DNA from: an uncultured Pseudomonadota bacterium
GTDB lineage: Bacteria > Pseudomonadota > Gammaproteobacteria > Steroidobacterales > Steroidobacteraceae
Length of the DNA: 64,000 bases
Direction of reading: 5' to 3'
NCBI GenBank assembly: GCA_903838705.1
Contig: CAILZL010000011.1
Span: 1-64,000, forward strand
Shown here one piece after another: positions 1 through 8,081 of this stretch; the first letter of the stretch is position 1, and every line of letters starts with the position of its first letter. The notes under the pieces were generated by a model. The model searched no databases, was not told the origin of the DNA, and saw only the letters and a list, made by a program, of their open reading frames with translations. The translations under genes and the position numbers were made by a program.

Positions 1-69
1 ATCCCGACGCGTGCGCTTGCGGTAGCGTTCAAACCCCGCCGTGGCCAAACTCTGCTGCGTCGGTTTCAT
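1..69 (-). CDS. IS5-family transposase, N-terminus only (partial)
   Basis: An ATG at 69 (minus strand) opens a frame that runs off the left edge. Its 23 visible residues, starting MKPTQQSLATAGFERYRK and ending in TRRD, match the N-terminal pattern of IS5 transposases (a Gly-Phe-Glu-x-Tyr stretch, then Lys/Arg-Thr-Arg-Arg). An AGGTGA ribosome binding site lies a few bases upstream. The DDE catalytic region is not in the window, so whether the element is intact cannot be judged. Confidence 0.7.
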   Translation of the reverse strand, partial: MKPTQQSLATAGFERYRKRTRRD

Positions 70-137
70 CACCACTTCACCTGTTATCAGTTCAGTGGCG
101 ACATTCTATGATGACGGGGAAATAAATCAGAGATTCC
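1..137 (-). mobile_element. IS5-family insertion sequence, one end (continues off left edge)
   Basis: This looks like one terminus of an IS5-type element. Read inward on the minus strand from 137 the tip begins GGAATCTCTGATTT, and the transposase start lies about 68 bases inside it, a usual spacing. Just outside the tip is CTAA (138-141), which fits the YTAR target that IS5 elements duplicate on insertion. The neighbouring beta-propeller gene breaks exactly here. The other terminus and the second target copy are outside the window, so the boundary is inferred. Confidence 0.65.
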
Positions 138-1380
138 CTAAGTAGGATGAGTGCACAATTTCTCCGTCCGGACTAAAGGTTGTCACAAACGCGTCAACGC
201 CCCCGCCTTGCTTGCTCTGAAATGGTTTTTTTGTGGGGTACCTTATTGAGGCAGTGTTCCCAGTGATGTGGATATAGTCATTTGCATCTACAGCAATTGC
301 GTGTACTTCATCTTTACCGCTACCGCCGAGATATGTTGACCACAATAAGCGTCCATCTGAATTGAACTTAGCAATGAATGCATCGTCGTTTCCACTCCTG
401 GCTGGCCGACTGGCATTCAGTGTGGGAAATTGGTTCGATTTAGTGACGCCAGTAACATAAACATTCCCTGTTCGATCAACATCGGTTGCAACCAATTCAT
501 CTTCATCTGGACTGCCAAGTTTTACTGACCATAGCAGCTCTCCATTCATATCAAATTTTGCAACATAGGGATTCTTTTTCGGAAAGCTTGCGTATCGCTG
601 CTCGTCTGTTTGCATCGGTAAGTGGTCTACGTGTGTATCACCTCCGACGAAGACGTTTCCAGCCACATCCGTAGCAATTGATTTTCCGTCAGTAAAATGG
701 CCATCACCACCAAATGTCTTGCTCCAGATTAATTTTCCAGCACTATCAAATTTGGCGACGCCGCACTTTACATCCGCAAGCCCCGTCACATAAACCACGC
801 CATTGCTTGTCGAAGCTATGGCCGTTGCGAAGTGAATTCCGGAGCCACCTATGTAAGTAGACCAAACAATTTTTCCGCTTTTATCGAACCTTGTTAGAAA
901 CGATTCATTTCTGCTTTGCGGCGCTGACTGAATCGCATTAACCGTTGGGAAGTCAGAAGACGTCGTCGTACCGGCAGCATAAACACCACCGTTCAGATCG
1001 GGTGCCAACCCAGTTACAACGTTAAAGACGTAGTCACTTTCGTTAAAGACTGAGTTACCCTTTACGGAGCCACGTGCGCCACCTAAATGCGTTGCCCACT
1101 GGAGCAAACCTCCCCCTGAGAATTTGGCTACTATCCCACTGTAAGCTCCTTGCCGACTATTTTGAATTGCATTCAATGTCGGAAAGTTATCCCAATACTC
1201 GGTGAATCCGCCAATGAAAACATTTCCAGCACCATCGGCCCGAACAATATTTGCGTGATCATCCCCCTTGCCTCCGAGATAAGTACTAAAAACAATTTCA
1301 GATGCATTATTTTCCCCTGAGTACGCGTCAAAGGTAATCAGCAGGAAAATTGCAACTCGAAAAATTTTAGTGGAAAGCAA
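127..1380 (-). CDS. SBBP-repeat beta-propeller protein, 3' end cut off by the IS5 element
   Basis: The product has 417 residues. An N-terminal hydrophobic segment (about residues 5-20) looks like a signal peptide, so the protein is probably secreted or surface exposed. The rest is SBBP repeats (seven-bladed beta-propeller related) built on Ser-Thr-Tyr-Leu-Gly-Gly followed by D-x-x-G-N-V-Y/F-V-x-G and F-P-T. Seven repeat starts are visible; the last stops at SSYL and is followed by GNL and a stop codon that lies inside the IS5 end. The natural gene was therefore probably longer. The start appears to be TTG at 1380; no ATG lies nearby. Function is unknown; such proteins are often called adhesion- or matrix-like without proof. 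Confidence 0.75.
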   Translation of the reverse strand: MLSTKIFRVAIFLLITFDAYSGENNASEIVFSTYLGGKGDDHANIVRADGAGNVFIGGFTEYWDNFPTLNAIQNSRQGAYSGIVAKFSGGGLLQWATHLGGARGSVKGNSVFNESDYVFNVVTGLAPDLNGGVYAAGTTTSSDFPTVNAIQSAPQSRNESFLTRFDKSGKIVWSTYIGGSGIHFATAIASTSNGVVYVTGLADVKCGVAKFDSAGKLIWSKTFGGDGHFTDGKSIATDVAGNVFVGGDTHVDHLPMQTDEQRYASFPKKNPYVAKFDMNGELLWSVKLGSPDEDELVATDVDRTGNVYVTGVTKSNQFPTLNASRPARSGNDDAFIAKFNSDGRLLWSTYLGGSGKDEVHAIAVDANDYIHITGNTASIRYPTKKPFQSKQGGGVDAFVTTFSPDGEIVHSSYLGNL

Positions 1381-1448
1381 GATGGAGCCTTTGCTAGTTG
1401 GCTTCGAACGACTTCAGTTGAGCATAACTGTCTAAGATATCACTTACC

Positions 1449-1730
1449 TCAAGCAGCAAGTTTGAGTTTGGGGCGTAACCCTGCTCTTGCGGCCAACCGC
1501 ACTAGCAAATCAAGGCTGAAGCGACTGATGGCGCCACGCTTGATGTCTGATACCCTTGCCTGTGTGACGCCCAGTACTTTAGAGGCAGCGGCTTGGGTCA
1601 TGTCGGAGTTCGCGAGCCATTGCGATAAGCCAATCATCAAGGTGGAACGAATCTCCATCTCGGCGGCCTGATCCGGATCGTACAAATCATGAAAGATGCT
1701 CTTGGCTTTCGATTTTTCTTTCTTGCTCAC
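1449..1730 (-). CDS. XRE/HTH_37-type antitoxin of a type II toxin-antitoxin pair
   Basis: This 93-residue protein has a helix-turn-helix around residues 45-75 (TQAAASKVLGVTQARVSDIK), followed by FSLDLLVRLAARAG, the pattern of HTH_37 antitoxins. It should bind and neutralise the toxin encoded just upstream and repress the shared promoter. The start is GTG at 1730, preceded by a strong GAGGTGAG site inside the end of the toxin gene; the two genes are 3 bases apart and probably translationally coupled. The toxin-first order is like higBA. No symbol is assigned because the family has several names. Confidence 0.85.
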   Translation of the reverse strand: MSKKEKSKAKSIFHDLYDPDQAAEMEIRSTLMIGLSQWLANSDMTQAAASKVLGVTQARVSDIKRGAISRFSLDLLVRLAARAGLRPKLKLAA

Positions 1731-1733
1731 GAC

Positions 1734-2051
1734 TCACCTCAAAATGGTCTTCAACCGTTCACGTGCCAATTGAATGTCGTGAACATTGGTTTTCTGAGAC
1801 TTCTTCTGAAAACAATGCAACACGTAAACACCTTGTGGTCCAGTGGCAATGTAGATGATTCGAAATGCACCGGTGGCATCCCGCAGACGAATCTCTTGCA
1901 CTCCCGGACCAATACTCGGCATCGGCTTCCAGTCATCTGGATCAAGCCCGGTTTGCACACGGAACAGCTGATATCCGGCGGCATCCACTACCATTGGTGG
2001 AAACGACTTCAAATCAGTCCTGCTGCTTCCTTGCCAGATAATCCTTTTCAT
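1734..2051 (-). CDS. RelE/ParE-superfamily toxin, phage Gp49-like (DUF891)
   Basis: The product has about 105 residues. It carries the Gp49/HigB-like signature: GYQLFRVQTG, a DDWKPMPSIGPGVQEIRLRD core, FRIIYIA, and a C-terminal VLHCFQKKSQKT. Members are mostly ribosome-dependent mRNA interferases; here that is inferred from the family. ATG at 2051 is preferred; a GTG at 2066 would add five residues. The antitoxin follows directly. Both codons and length look intact, so the pair may be active. Confidence 0.85.
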   Translation of the reverse strand: MKRIIWQGSSRTDLKSFPPMVVDAAGYQLFRVQTGLDPDDWKPMPSIGPGVQEIRLRDATGAFRIIYIATGPQGVYVLHCFQKKSQKTNVHDIQLARERLKTILR

Positions 2052-2052
2052 G

Positions 2053-2085
2053 GGAATAATATGCACGATCTGGAATAATTGTGCA
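2053..2085 (-). promoter_or_regulatory. Probable toxin-antitoxin operator: two direct repeats upstream of the toxin
   Basis: GGAATAAT occurs at 2053-2060 and again at 2072-2079, each followed within one or two bases by TGCA. The copies are 19 bases apart, close to two helical turns, and sit against the toxin start. On the minus strand a TTGCAC and a TATTAT lie within the same stretch and could be the -35 and -10 (19-base spacing). This fits autoregulation by the antitoxin. It is seen in sequence; binding is inferred. Confidence 0.45.
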
Positions 2086-2129
2086 AGAGACCAATCCCAC
2101 TACGTATTAAAGCGAATGAAACAAACTCC

Positions 2130-2158
2130 TTGACCCTCACGTAGCGTCAGCATTTAAG
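2130..2158 (+). promoter_or_regulatory. MerR-type promoter/operator remnant
   Basis: TTGACC (2130-2135) is followed by CCTCACGTAGCGTCAG, an imperfect dyad of the kind MerR-family regulators bind between -35 and -10, then by TTTAAG as a weak -10. It lies 35 bases upstream of a MerR-like reading frame and probably served autoregulation before that gene decayed. Confidence 0.45.
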
Positions 2159-2192
2159 CTCGGCATAGCTCCAGCACACCGAAGGATTCACG

Positions 2193-2410
2193 ATGCAACC
2201 CACAGTGAGTGAACTGGCCAAACACTACGGACTGGCTGTGCGTACGCTGCAGCATTATGATCACATCGGCCTAGTAAAGCCTTCGGCGCGTTCGGAAGTG
2301 GGTATCAGCTGTATGACTGTCGAGACATTACCCGGCTGCATCAGGTTCAGGCATTGCAGTGGCTTGAATTGCACACAATCCGGCTGAGGTCATCAAATTG
2401 GAAGCGATAG
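2193..2410 (+). pseudogene. MerR-family regulator, frameshifted and truncated
   Basis: From ATG 2193 the frame reads the start of a MerR winged helix (SELAKHYGLAVRTLQHYDHI, then GLVKPSARSEVG). At the G-run 2300-2302 one base appears to be missing: the family continuation GYQLYDCRDITRLHQVQAL is found in the next frame up to a stop at 2408-2410. A further shift may follow, since the third frame then gives NPAEVIKLEAI, like the usual SLAEI segment. The effector-binding C-terminus is absent. This is a dead regulator; its target gene cannot be told. Confidence 0.75.
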
Positions 2411-2494
2411 TATGATGCACACATACTTCACTCCCCACGCCGACAATAAAATATCATTGTCCTTCCGCTGGCGCTTTCCGGGCAATCACTCTTC

Positions 2495-3175
2495 ATGTCA
2501 CGAGGCATTTTCATCACGGGCACCGACACCGGCGTGGGCAAGACGCTGGTGTCGTGTGCATTGATCCATTCGTTTGTCTCCAGAGGACTGAAAGTTGTTG
2601 GCATGAAGCCCGTGGCCAGCGGTAGTGAGCTAACACCTGAGGGTTTGCGCAATGATGATGCGCTGGCCATGCAATCCGCTGCAAACGTCAAGGCAGAGTA
2701 TGGACTCATTAATCCTTACTGTTTTGCACCAGCCATTGCGCCGCACCTTGCTGCCAGACAGGCCGGGCAGGAGATCAGCTTGTCCCGATTGCGTTCGGCG
2801 TATGAGAAGTTACAGCAGATGGCTGATGTGGTGGTGGTCGAAGGCGCGGGTGGCTGGCGGGTGCCTTCAGAACCGGTCGGGTATTTAAGTGATTTCCCTG
2901 AAGCCCTGAGGCTGGATGTGATTCTGGTGGTCGGGCTGCGGCTTGGCTGTCTTAATCACGCCTTATTGTCCGCACAAGCCATCCAGTCCGGGCCATGCCG
3001 GTTGGCAGGCTGGGTTGGAAATCATGTCGAAGCGACATTCGCCGAAGCGGATGACAACATTGCTACATTGCAGCAGAGGCTCGAAGTGCCGTGTCTTGGC
3101 ATCATCCCGAACATCAAGCCCGGCCGGACTGACCGACTCGGTCAATACCTGAACATCGACCTTTTGCTGGGCTGA
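2495..3175 (+). CDS. bioD: ATP-dependent dethiobiotin synthetase BioD
   Basis: BioD closes the ureido ring of dethiobiotin from 7,8-diaminopelargonic acid, CO2 and ATP, the penultimate step of biotin synthesis in the cytoplasm. The 226-residue product has the P-loop GTDTGVGKT (residues 9-17), the substrate region MKPVASG (about 38-44), NPYCF and APHLAAR, and the VVVEGAGGW motif near 115. Length is normal. The gene stands alone: bioA, bioB, bioF, bioC and bioH are not in the window. The start is ATG 2495. Confidence 0.95.
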   Translation: MSRGIFITGTDTGVGKTLVSCALIHSFVSRGLKVVGMKPVASGSELTPEGLRNDDALAMQSAANVKAEYGLINPYCFAPAIAPHLAARQAGQEISLSRLRSAYEKLQQMADVVVVEGAGGWRVPSEPVGYLSDFPEALRLDVILVVGLRLGCLNHALLSAQAIQSGPCRLAGWVGNHVEATFAEADDNIATLQQRLEVPCLGIIPNIKPGRTDRLGQYLNIDLLLG

Positions 3176-3336
3176 AGTCAGGTAACTTAATTTGTCCCTG
3201 CGGGAAGGGTCTGATTGCCTGGATTCCCGTCCGGCTCTAACATTCATTGGTTTCAAACCTCAGCTGGCCAAAGTCATTGCGAGAGTCTTCCCCTCATTCC
3301 AGTACCGCTGCGAACGAATCGCCCGTGCAGCGTTCG

Positions 3337-3822
3337 GTGGAGCAACGCGAGGAGCAGTCAATACGGATCGAGCTGCGTGCGCATAACTCCCTGACCCCCA
3401 GGGGTGCGCGAGTGTTTATGGGAACGGTATCAATCGGCCCCATGATTACGGCCGGTTACTGTGTCGCGCAGGGTTTCTGGCCGGTATTGCCATTCGCTGG
3501 GCTGGAGCTGCTACTGGTCTGGCTGGCGTTGCGCTGGTCGTTCAAGCGCGGTGCACAGCGGGAAACCATCGCCATTTCGTATGACTTCGTGACAATTAGC
3601 TCGCAACTCGGCGTGTCACAAGCAAAAACGAGGTTTCCTCGGCACTGGACGAGAGTTAAACTATGCGGCCCCCGCTTTGGGCATTACCCCAGCCGGCTCA
3701 TTTTTGAGTCGGGAAGGAATGTCTGCGAGGTGGGCCGCTTTCTGACCGACGATGAGCGTCGTACCCTGGCGGTACGGTTGCAACAACTGGTTGGAAACAT
3801 GAATGATTCGCCGGCGCTGTAA
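3337..3822 (+). CDS. DUF2244 membrane protein upstream of cytochrome oxidase
   Basis: This small inner-membrane protein of about 161 residues matches DUF2244: a basic N-terminus (IRIELRAHNSLTPRG), two adjacent hydrophobic helices, then a soluble part with FKRGAQRETIAISYDFV, WTRVKLCGP and a late FLTDDERRTLAVRLQQLV. DUF2244 genes often precede coxB in gammaproteobacteria; the function is unknown and the context suggests oxidase biogenesis. The start is uncertain: GTG 3337 and GTG 3325 are possible, the frame stays open to TTG 3247, and none has a clear ribosome binding site. Confidence 0.75.
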   Translation: MEQREEQSIRIELRAHNSLTPRGARVFMGTVSIGPMITAGYCVAQGFWPVLPFAGLELLLVWLALRWSFKRGAQRETIAISYDFVTISSQLGVSQAKTRFPRHWTRVKLCGPRFGHYPSRLIFESGRNVCEVGRFLTDDERRTLAVRLQQLVGNMNDSPAL

Positions 3823-3891
3823 TTATTTACGGTGTGGCTTGGCTGGCATACGCCAGCCAGAGCAGATTCAATATCGGGAGCATGGGTGCAA

Positions 3892-4782
3892 ATGTCGAAG
3901 TTTCTTAAACCTCTGGTGAGCGCGACAGGCGCGTTGTCGGCCAGTCTGTTGGCCAGTCCGGCATTCGCTGCCTGGCAAGTAAATTTGACTCCCGGTGTGA
4001 CCGAACTTAGCAAGCAGGCTTATTCCCTGCATATGACGATCTTGGAAATCTGTACGGGCATTGCGGTCGTGGTATTTGGCGCGATGATTTATTCCATTAT
4101 CAAATTCCGTCACTCCAAGGGCGCAGTGCCAGATACCACTTTGCTGCATAGCACCAAGGTGGAAATCATCTGGACAGCGATACCCATCATTATTCTGGTG
4201 TTCATGGCCATTCCGGCTGCACGCGCGCTGATCAAGATTGAAGATACCCGCGGCTCCGAGATGACCATCAAGGTCACGGGATTTCAGTGGAAGTGGCAGT
4301 ATGAATATCTGGATCAGAAAGTCAGCTTCTATTCAACGTTGTCACGTGATAGTAACTTTGCCCGGCAACTAAATTCCGGTGTGGATGTGAATACGATTCC
4401 GGACTATCTGCTGAGCGTTGATAATCCGCTGGTGGTGCCTGTTGGCAAGAAAGTCCGCGTACTGCTTACAGCCGGAGATGTCATTCACGCGTGGTGGGTG
4501 CCGGCCCTGGGTATGAAAAAAGATGCTATTCCCGGATTCGTCAATGAACTGTGGTTCAAGGCCGATCAGATCGGCATTTACCGTGGCCAGTGTGCGGAAC
4601 TGTGTGGCCGGGATCACGGCTTCATGCCCGTTGTCGTGGATGTCAGGTCGCAGGCCGATTACGACACATGGTTGAAGTCACAACAGTCTGCGAATACTCC
4701 AGCGGCTGCTCCGGCTGTTGCCGCTGCGCCTGCTGCGGAAGGTTCTGCAAGTTCCGCCGCCGCTACACCAGCTTCTACCTGA
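3892..4782 (+). CDS. coxB: Cytochrome c oxidase subunit II (CuA subunit)
   Basis: Subunit II of an aa3-type oxidase accepts electrons from cytochrome c at the binuclear CuA site. It has 296 residues: a cleavable signal peptide ending ASPAFA, two transmembrane helices (about 45-70 and 90-110), GFQWKWQYEY, and a periplasmic cupredoxin domain with the copper ligands in VIHAWWVP and GQCAELCGRDHGFMP. The last 35 residues are rich in Ala and Pro and contain no fused cytochrome c domain. ATG 3892 is chosen for its signal peptide and the GGGAG upstream, although the frame is open further 5'. It is the first oxidase gene of the operon. Confidence 0.95.
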   Translation: MSKFLKPLVSATGALSASLLASPAFAAWQVNLTPGVTELSKQAYSLHMTILEICTGIAVVVFGAMIYSIIKFRHSKGAVPDTTLLHSTKVEIIWTAIPIIILVFMAIPAARALIKIEDTRGSEMTIKVTGFQWKWQYEYLDQKVSFYSTLSRDSNFARQLNSGVDVNTIPDYLLSVDNPLVVPVGKKVRVLLTAGDVIHAWWVPALGMKKDAIPGFVNELWFKADQIGIYRGQCAELCGRDHGFMPVVVDVRSQADYDTWLKSQQSANTPAAAPAVAAAPAAEGSASSAAATPAST

Positions 4783-4817
4783 ACGCCCACGCCCAGTTGT
4801 TTGAATCGAGATAAATC

Positions 4818-6413
4818 ATGAGTGCTTCACATACACACGATACTCACGCGGCAGGCCATGATGATCATGGCCCCATGAAGGGCTGGCGCCGCTGGCTCTT
4901 TGCCACCAATCATAAAGACATCGGTTCGATGTACCTGATTTTCAGTCTGGCGATGTTCCTCACCGGAGGCGCAATGGCCATGGTCATACGTGCGGAGCTG
5001 CTCAAGCCCGGTATGCAGTTTATTGATCCCGGTTTTTTCAATTCCATGACGACCGTGCATGCCTTGCTCATGGTGTTCGGTGCCGTCATGCCGGCTTTTA
5101 CAGGACTGGCCAACTGGATGATTCCCCTGCAGGTGGGTGCGCCTGACATGGCCTTGCCACGCATGAACAACTTCAGTTTCTGGCTGCTGCCGTTTGCTTT
5201 TACGCTGCTGATTCTCACCCTGTTTGTTCCGGGTGGTGCGCCTGCCGGTGGCTGGACTCTGTATCCGCCATTGGTATTGCAGACCGGTGATGCATTTCCG
5301 ATGGCTGTATTTGCGGTGCATCTGATGGGCGCTTCTTCCATCATGGGTGCGATCAACGTGATCGTGACCATCATGAACATGCGCGCTCCCGGCATGACGC
5401 TGCTGAAAATGCCGCTGTTCGTCTGGACCTGGCTGATTACTGCCTATCTGCTGATTGCGGTGATGCCTGTACTGGCCGGTGCCGTGACCATGCTGCTGAC
5501 CGATCACTATTTCGGTACCAGCTTCTTCAATGCCGCCGGCGGCGGTGATCCAGTGATGTTCCAGCACATTTTCTGGTTCTTCGGCCATCCCGAGGTGTAC
5601 ATCATGATTCTGCCGGCCTTCGGCGTAGTGTCGGAAATCATCCCGACATTCTCCCGCAAGCCGCTGTTCGGTTATGACGCGATGGTGTACGCCACGGCAT
5701 CCATTGCATTCCTTTCATTCATTGTGTGGGCGCACCACATGTTCACTACCGGCATGCCACTGGTGGGCGAAATGTTCTTCATGCTGTCCACGATGCTGAT
5801 TGCCATTCCTACCGGCGTGAAGGTGTTCAACTGGACGGCCACCATGTGGAAGGGTTCACTCAGCTTTGAAACACCCATGCTGTTCTCCCTGTCCTTCCTG
5901 TTCCTGTTCACCATCGGTGGCTTTTCCGGGTTGATGCTGGCCATGGCGCCAGTGGATTTCCAGTATCACGATACTTACTTTGTAGTGGCTCATTTCCACT
6001 ACGTACTGGTTCCGGGTGCTGTGTTCTCGATCATGGCGGCTACTTATTACTGGCTGCCCAAGTGGACGGGCAACATGTACAACGAAAAGCTGGGCAAACT
6101 GCATTTCTGGCTGTCCACCATTTTTGTGAATGTGCTGTTCTTCCCGCAGCATTTCCTGGGTCTGGCCGGTATGCCGCGCCGTATTCCGGACTATTCCACC
6201 CAGTTCGCTGACTGGAACTTTGTTTCTTCTATTGGCGGTTTCTGCTTTGGTCTGACCCAGCTGCTGTTCGTGTACAACATCATCAGTTGTGTGCGTGGCG
6301 GTGTGAAGGCTTCTGACAAGGTGTGGGATAGCGCCAGTCCGCATGGTCTGGAATGGACTCTGTCATCACCTCCTCCGTATCACTCATTTGAAGTGCCGCC
6401 GGAAGTGAAGTAG
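4818..6413 (+). CDS. coxA: Cytochrome c oxidase subunit I
   Basis: This catalytic subunit carries heme a and the heme a3-CuB centre, where O2 is reduced and protons are pumped. It has 531 residues and about twelve transmembrane segments. Diagnostic stretches are GHPEVYIMILPAFG (CuB histidine and the cross-linked tyrosine), WAHHMFTTGM (two CuB histidines), and HDTYFVVAHFHYVL (heme a3 and a ligands). The N-terminus is His-rich (SHTHDTHAAGHDDHG). It lies 35 bases after coxB in the same operon. Confidence 0.97.
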   Translation: MSASHTHDTHAAGHDDHGPMKGWRRWLFATNHKDIGSMYLIFSLAMFLTGGAMAMVIRAELLKPGMQFIDPGFFNSMTTVHALLMVFGAVMPAFTGLANWMIPLQVGAPDMALPRMNNFSFWLLPFAFTLLILTLFVPGGAPAGGWTLYPPLVLQTGDAFPMAVFAVHLMGASSIMGAINVIVTIMNMRAPGMTLLKMPLFVWTWLITAYLLIAVMPVLAGAVTMLLTDHYFGTSFFNAAGGGDPVMFQHIFWFFGHPEVYIMILPAFGVVSEIIPTFSRKPLFGYDAMVYATASIAFLSFIVWAHHMFTTGMPLVGEMFFMLSTMLIAIPTGVKVFNWTATMWKGSLSFETPMLFSLSFLFLFTIGGFSGLMLAMAPVDFQYHDTYFVVAHFHYVLVPGAVFSIMAATYYWLPKWTGNMYNEKLGKLHFWLSTIFVNVLFFPQHFLGLAGMPRRIPDYSTQFADWNFVSSIGGFCFGLTQLLFVYNIISCVRGGVKASDKVWDSASPHGLEWTLSSPPPYHSFEVPPEVK

Positions 6414-6416
6414 GCG

Positions 6417-6548
6417 ATGTCGATGATTGAACAACAGGCAATGGATCGTCAGCGTCGTGTGCGCCGCACAACATGGTTGCTGGTGGCGCTGGCGCTGGCC
6501 TTGTACATCGGCTTCATTGTGATGAGCGTGAGTGCTGCGCGTGGCTGA
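6417..6548 (+). CDS. Small single-helix membrane peptide between coxA and ctaG
   Basis: ATG 6417, three bases after the coxA stop, opens a 43-residue frame: a basic N-terminus (DRQRRVRRTTW), one transmembrane helix (LLVALALALYIGFIVMSV) and a short end. It overlaps the start of ctaG by a few bases, so it is probably translated as part of the operon. Small single-span proteins at this position are known as oxidase assembly or small-subunit proteins in related bacteria; the assignment here rests on position, length and topology. Confidence 0.7.
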   Translation: MSMIEQQAMDRQRRVRRTTWLLVALALALYIGFIVMSVSAARG

Positions 6549-7110
6549 CCCAACGGAAGCTGGCAAGCGTCAACAACAATCAAACCGTCGTCTGACAAGA
6601 CAGCTATGGTGGTTTGTTGTTGGTGCCTTCGCTTTCGGCTGGGCATTAGTACCTCTTTATGACGTGCTATGTTCAGTAACAGGTTACGGTAGCAAGAAAG
6701 AATTACTGGTCGCTGCACATGCTGCGGAACGGGTTGATGTAAATCGCGTGGTTACTGTCGAGTTTCTGTCCACCGTGCCAACGGTGGGCACCTGGGAATT
6801 CGCTCCTGAACAAAGCGAAATCAGGGTGCATCCCGGACAGTTGTATGAAGCAACCTTTCGTGCGAAAAACCTGATTGCGCAGCCGGTTACCGCTCAGGCG
6901 GTACCCAGCATCGCACCCAATGAAGCAACCCAGTATTTTCGAAAGACCGATTGTTTCTGCTTTACGCCCCAGCATTTTGAGGCAAATCAGGAACGTGAGC
7001 TGAAAGTGCGTTTCTTTGTAGACCCGGCACTGCCGCGCAACATGGATCGCGTCACGCTTGGCTATGCAATGTTTGATGTGCCACAGAACAAGGTGGCAGT
7101 ACTGAATTGA
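6541..7110 (+). CDS. ctaG: Cytochrome c oxidase assembly protein CtaG/Cox11
   Basis: This copper chaperone is thought to deliver copper to the CuB site of subunit I. The product has about 189 residues: one N-terminal transmembrane helix (WWFVVGAFAFGWALVPLYD), the VLCSVTGYG stretch, and a periplasmic Ig-like domain with the copper-binding CFCF motif (DCFCFTPQ). The end, VTLGYAMFDV, is typical. Starts at GTG 6541 or GTG 6532 are possible; both overlap the upstream small gene. Confidence 0.92.
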   Translation: MADPTEAGKRQQQSNRRLTRQLWWFVVGAFAFGWALVPLYDVLCSVTGYGSKKELLVAAHAAERVDVNRVVTVEFLSTVPTVGTWEFAPEQSEIRVHPGQLYEATFRAKNLIAQPVTAQAVPSIAPNEATQYFRKTDCFCFTPQHFEANQERELKVRFFVDPALPRNMDRVTLGYAMFDVPQNKVAVLN

Positions 7111-7186
7111 TTTGCAGAAGGCTTGCCTTCTGCTCGCTCGTTATAGACAAACCCGAATGACAGATTTGTTAGCAGCAGGAAAAAAT

Positions 7187-8062
7187 ATGGCTCACGCGCA
7201 TCATGACCACGCTCCCGCAGGCAAGTACTACGTGCCACACGCCAGCCACTGGCCGATCGTTGGTTCCGTCTCCCTGTTCATCACCATGTTCGGCGCTACG
7301 CAGTGGCTGAATAGCGGATCTTCAACCATGTTCTGGGTGGGTATCGCCTGTGTGCTCGGCCTGTTCTTCGGCTGGTTCCGTGATGTGATTAATGAAAGTG
7401 TATCCGGAACCTACAATGAGGCAGTCGATCGTTCCTTCCGTATGGGCATGATGTGGTTCATCTTCTCGGAAGTGATGTTCTTCGCCGCCTTCTTCGGTGC
7501 ACTGTATTACGCACGTAATATTGCTCAGCCGTGGCTCAGCGGCCAGGGCGTGAAATTCGCAAATAGCGTGCTCTGGCAGAACTTCAGTGGTGGCTGGCCG
7601 AGCAATGGCCCGGCGCGACTGGGTGGCGAATTTGAAGTTATTCCGGCGTTCAGCTTGCCTGCCGTGAACACCATGATCCTTCTGACTTCGGGTGTGACTA
7701 TCACCATTGCGCACCATGCCCTGAAAGAAAACAAGCGCGGTATCCTCAAAGTATTTCTGGCATTAACCTTCCTTCTGGGTTTCCTGTTCGTCTACCTGCA
7801 GTCGACTGAATATGCTGAAGCCTACAAGGAAATGAACCTGAAGCTCAGCACGGGTATTTATGGTTCCACGTTCTTCATGCTCACCGGTTTCCACGGCTTG
7901 CATGTCACCATCGGTGCCATCATGCTGACAGTAATCTGGTTGCGTAGTATGAAAGGCCATTTCAATCCCGATAATCATTTCGGCTTTGAAGCGGTGGCGT
8001 GGTACTGGCACTTTGTAGATGTGGTATGGCTGGGTTTGTTTATCTTTGTTTACTGGCTGTAA
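7187..8062 (+). CDS. ctaE: Cytochrome c oxidase subunit III
   Basis: This structural oxidase subunit has seven transmembrane helices and stabilises subunit I. The product has 291 residues: a His-rich start (MAHAHHDHAP), FRMGMMWFIFSEVMFF, the TMILLTSGVTITIAHHAL segment, LTGFHGLHVTIG and a C-terminal WYWHFVDVVWLGLF, all diagnostic. ATG 7187 is chosen because AGGA lies six bases upstream; the frame is open further 5' but that part looks like spacer. A strong hairpin terminator follows the gene. Confidence 0.96.
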   Translation: MAHAHHDHAPAGKYYVPHASHWPIVGSVSLFITMFGATQWLNSGSSTMFWVGIACVLGLFFGWFRDVINESVSGTYNEAVDRSFRMGMMWFIFSEVMFFAAFFGALYYARNIAQPWLSGQGVKFANSVLWQNFSGGWPSNGPARLGGEFEVIPAFSLPAVNTMILLTSGVTITIAHHALKENKRGILKVFLALTFLLGFLFVYLQSTEYAEAYKEMNLKLSTGIYGSTFFMLTGFHGLHVTIGAIMLTVIWLRSMKGHFNPDNHFGFEAVAWYWHFVDVVWLGLFIFVYWL

Positions 8063-8081
8063 GTCAGGCAACTTGAGTAGT

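Noticed and set aside
4827-5588. Long minus-strand frame opposite coxA
   Set aside because: It is a codon-bias shadow of coxA with no family-like sequence.
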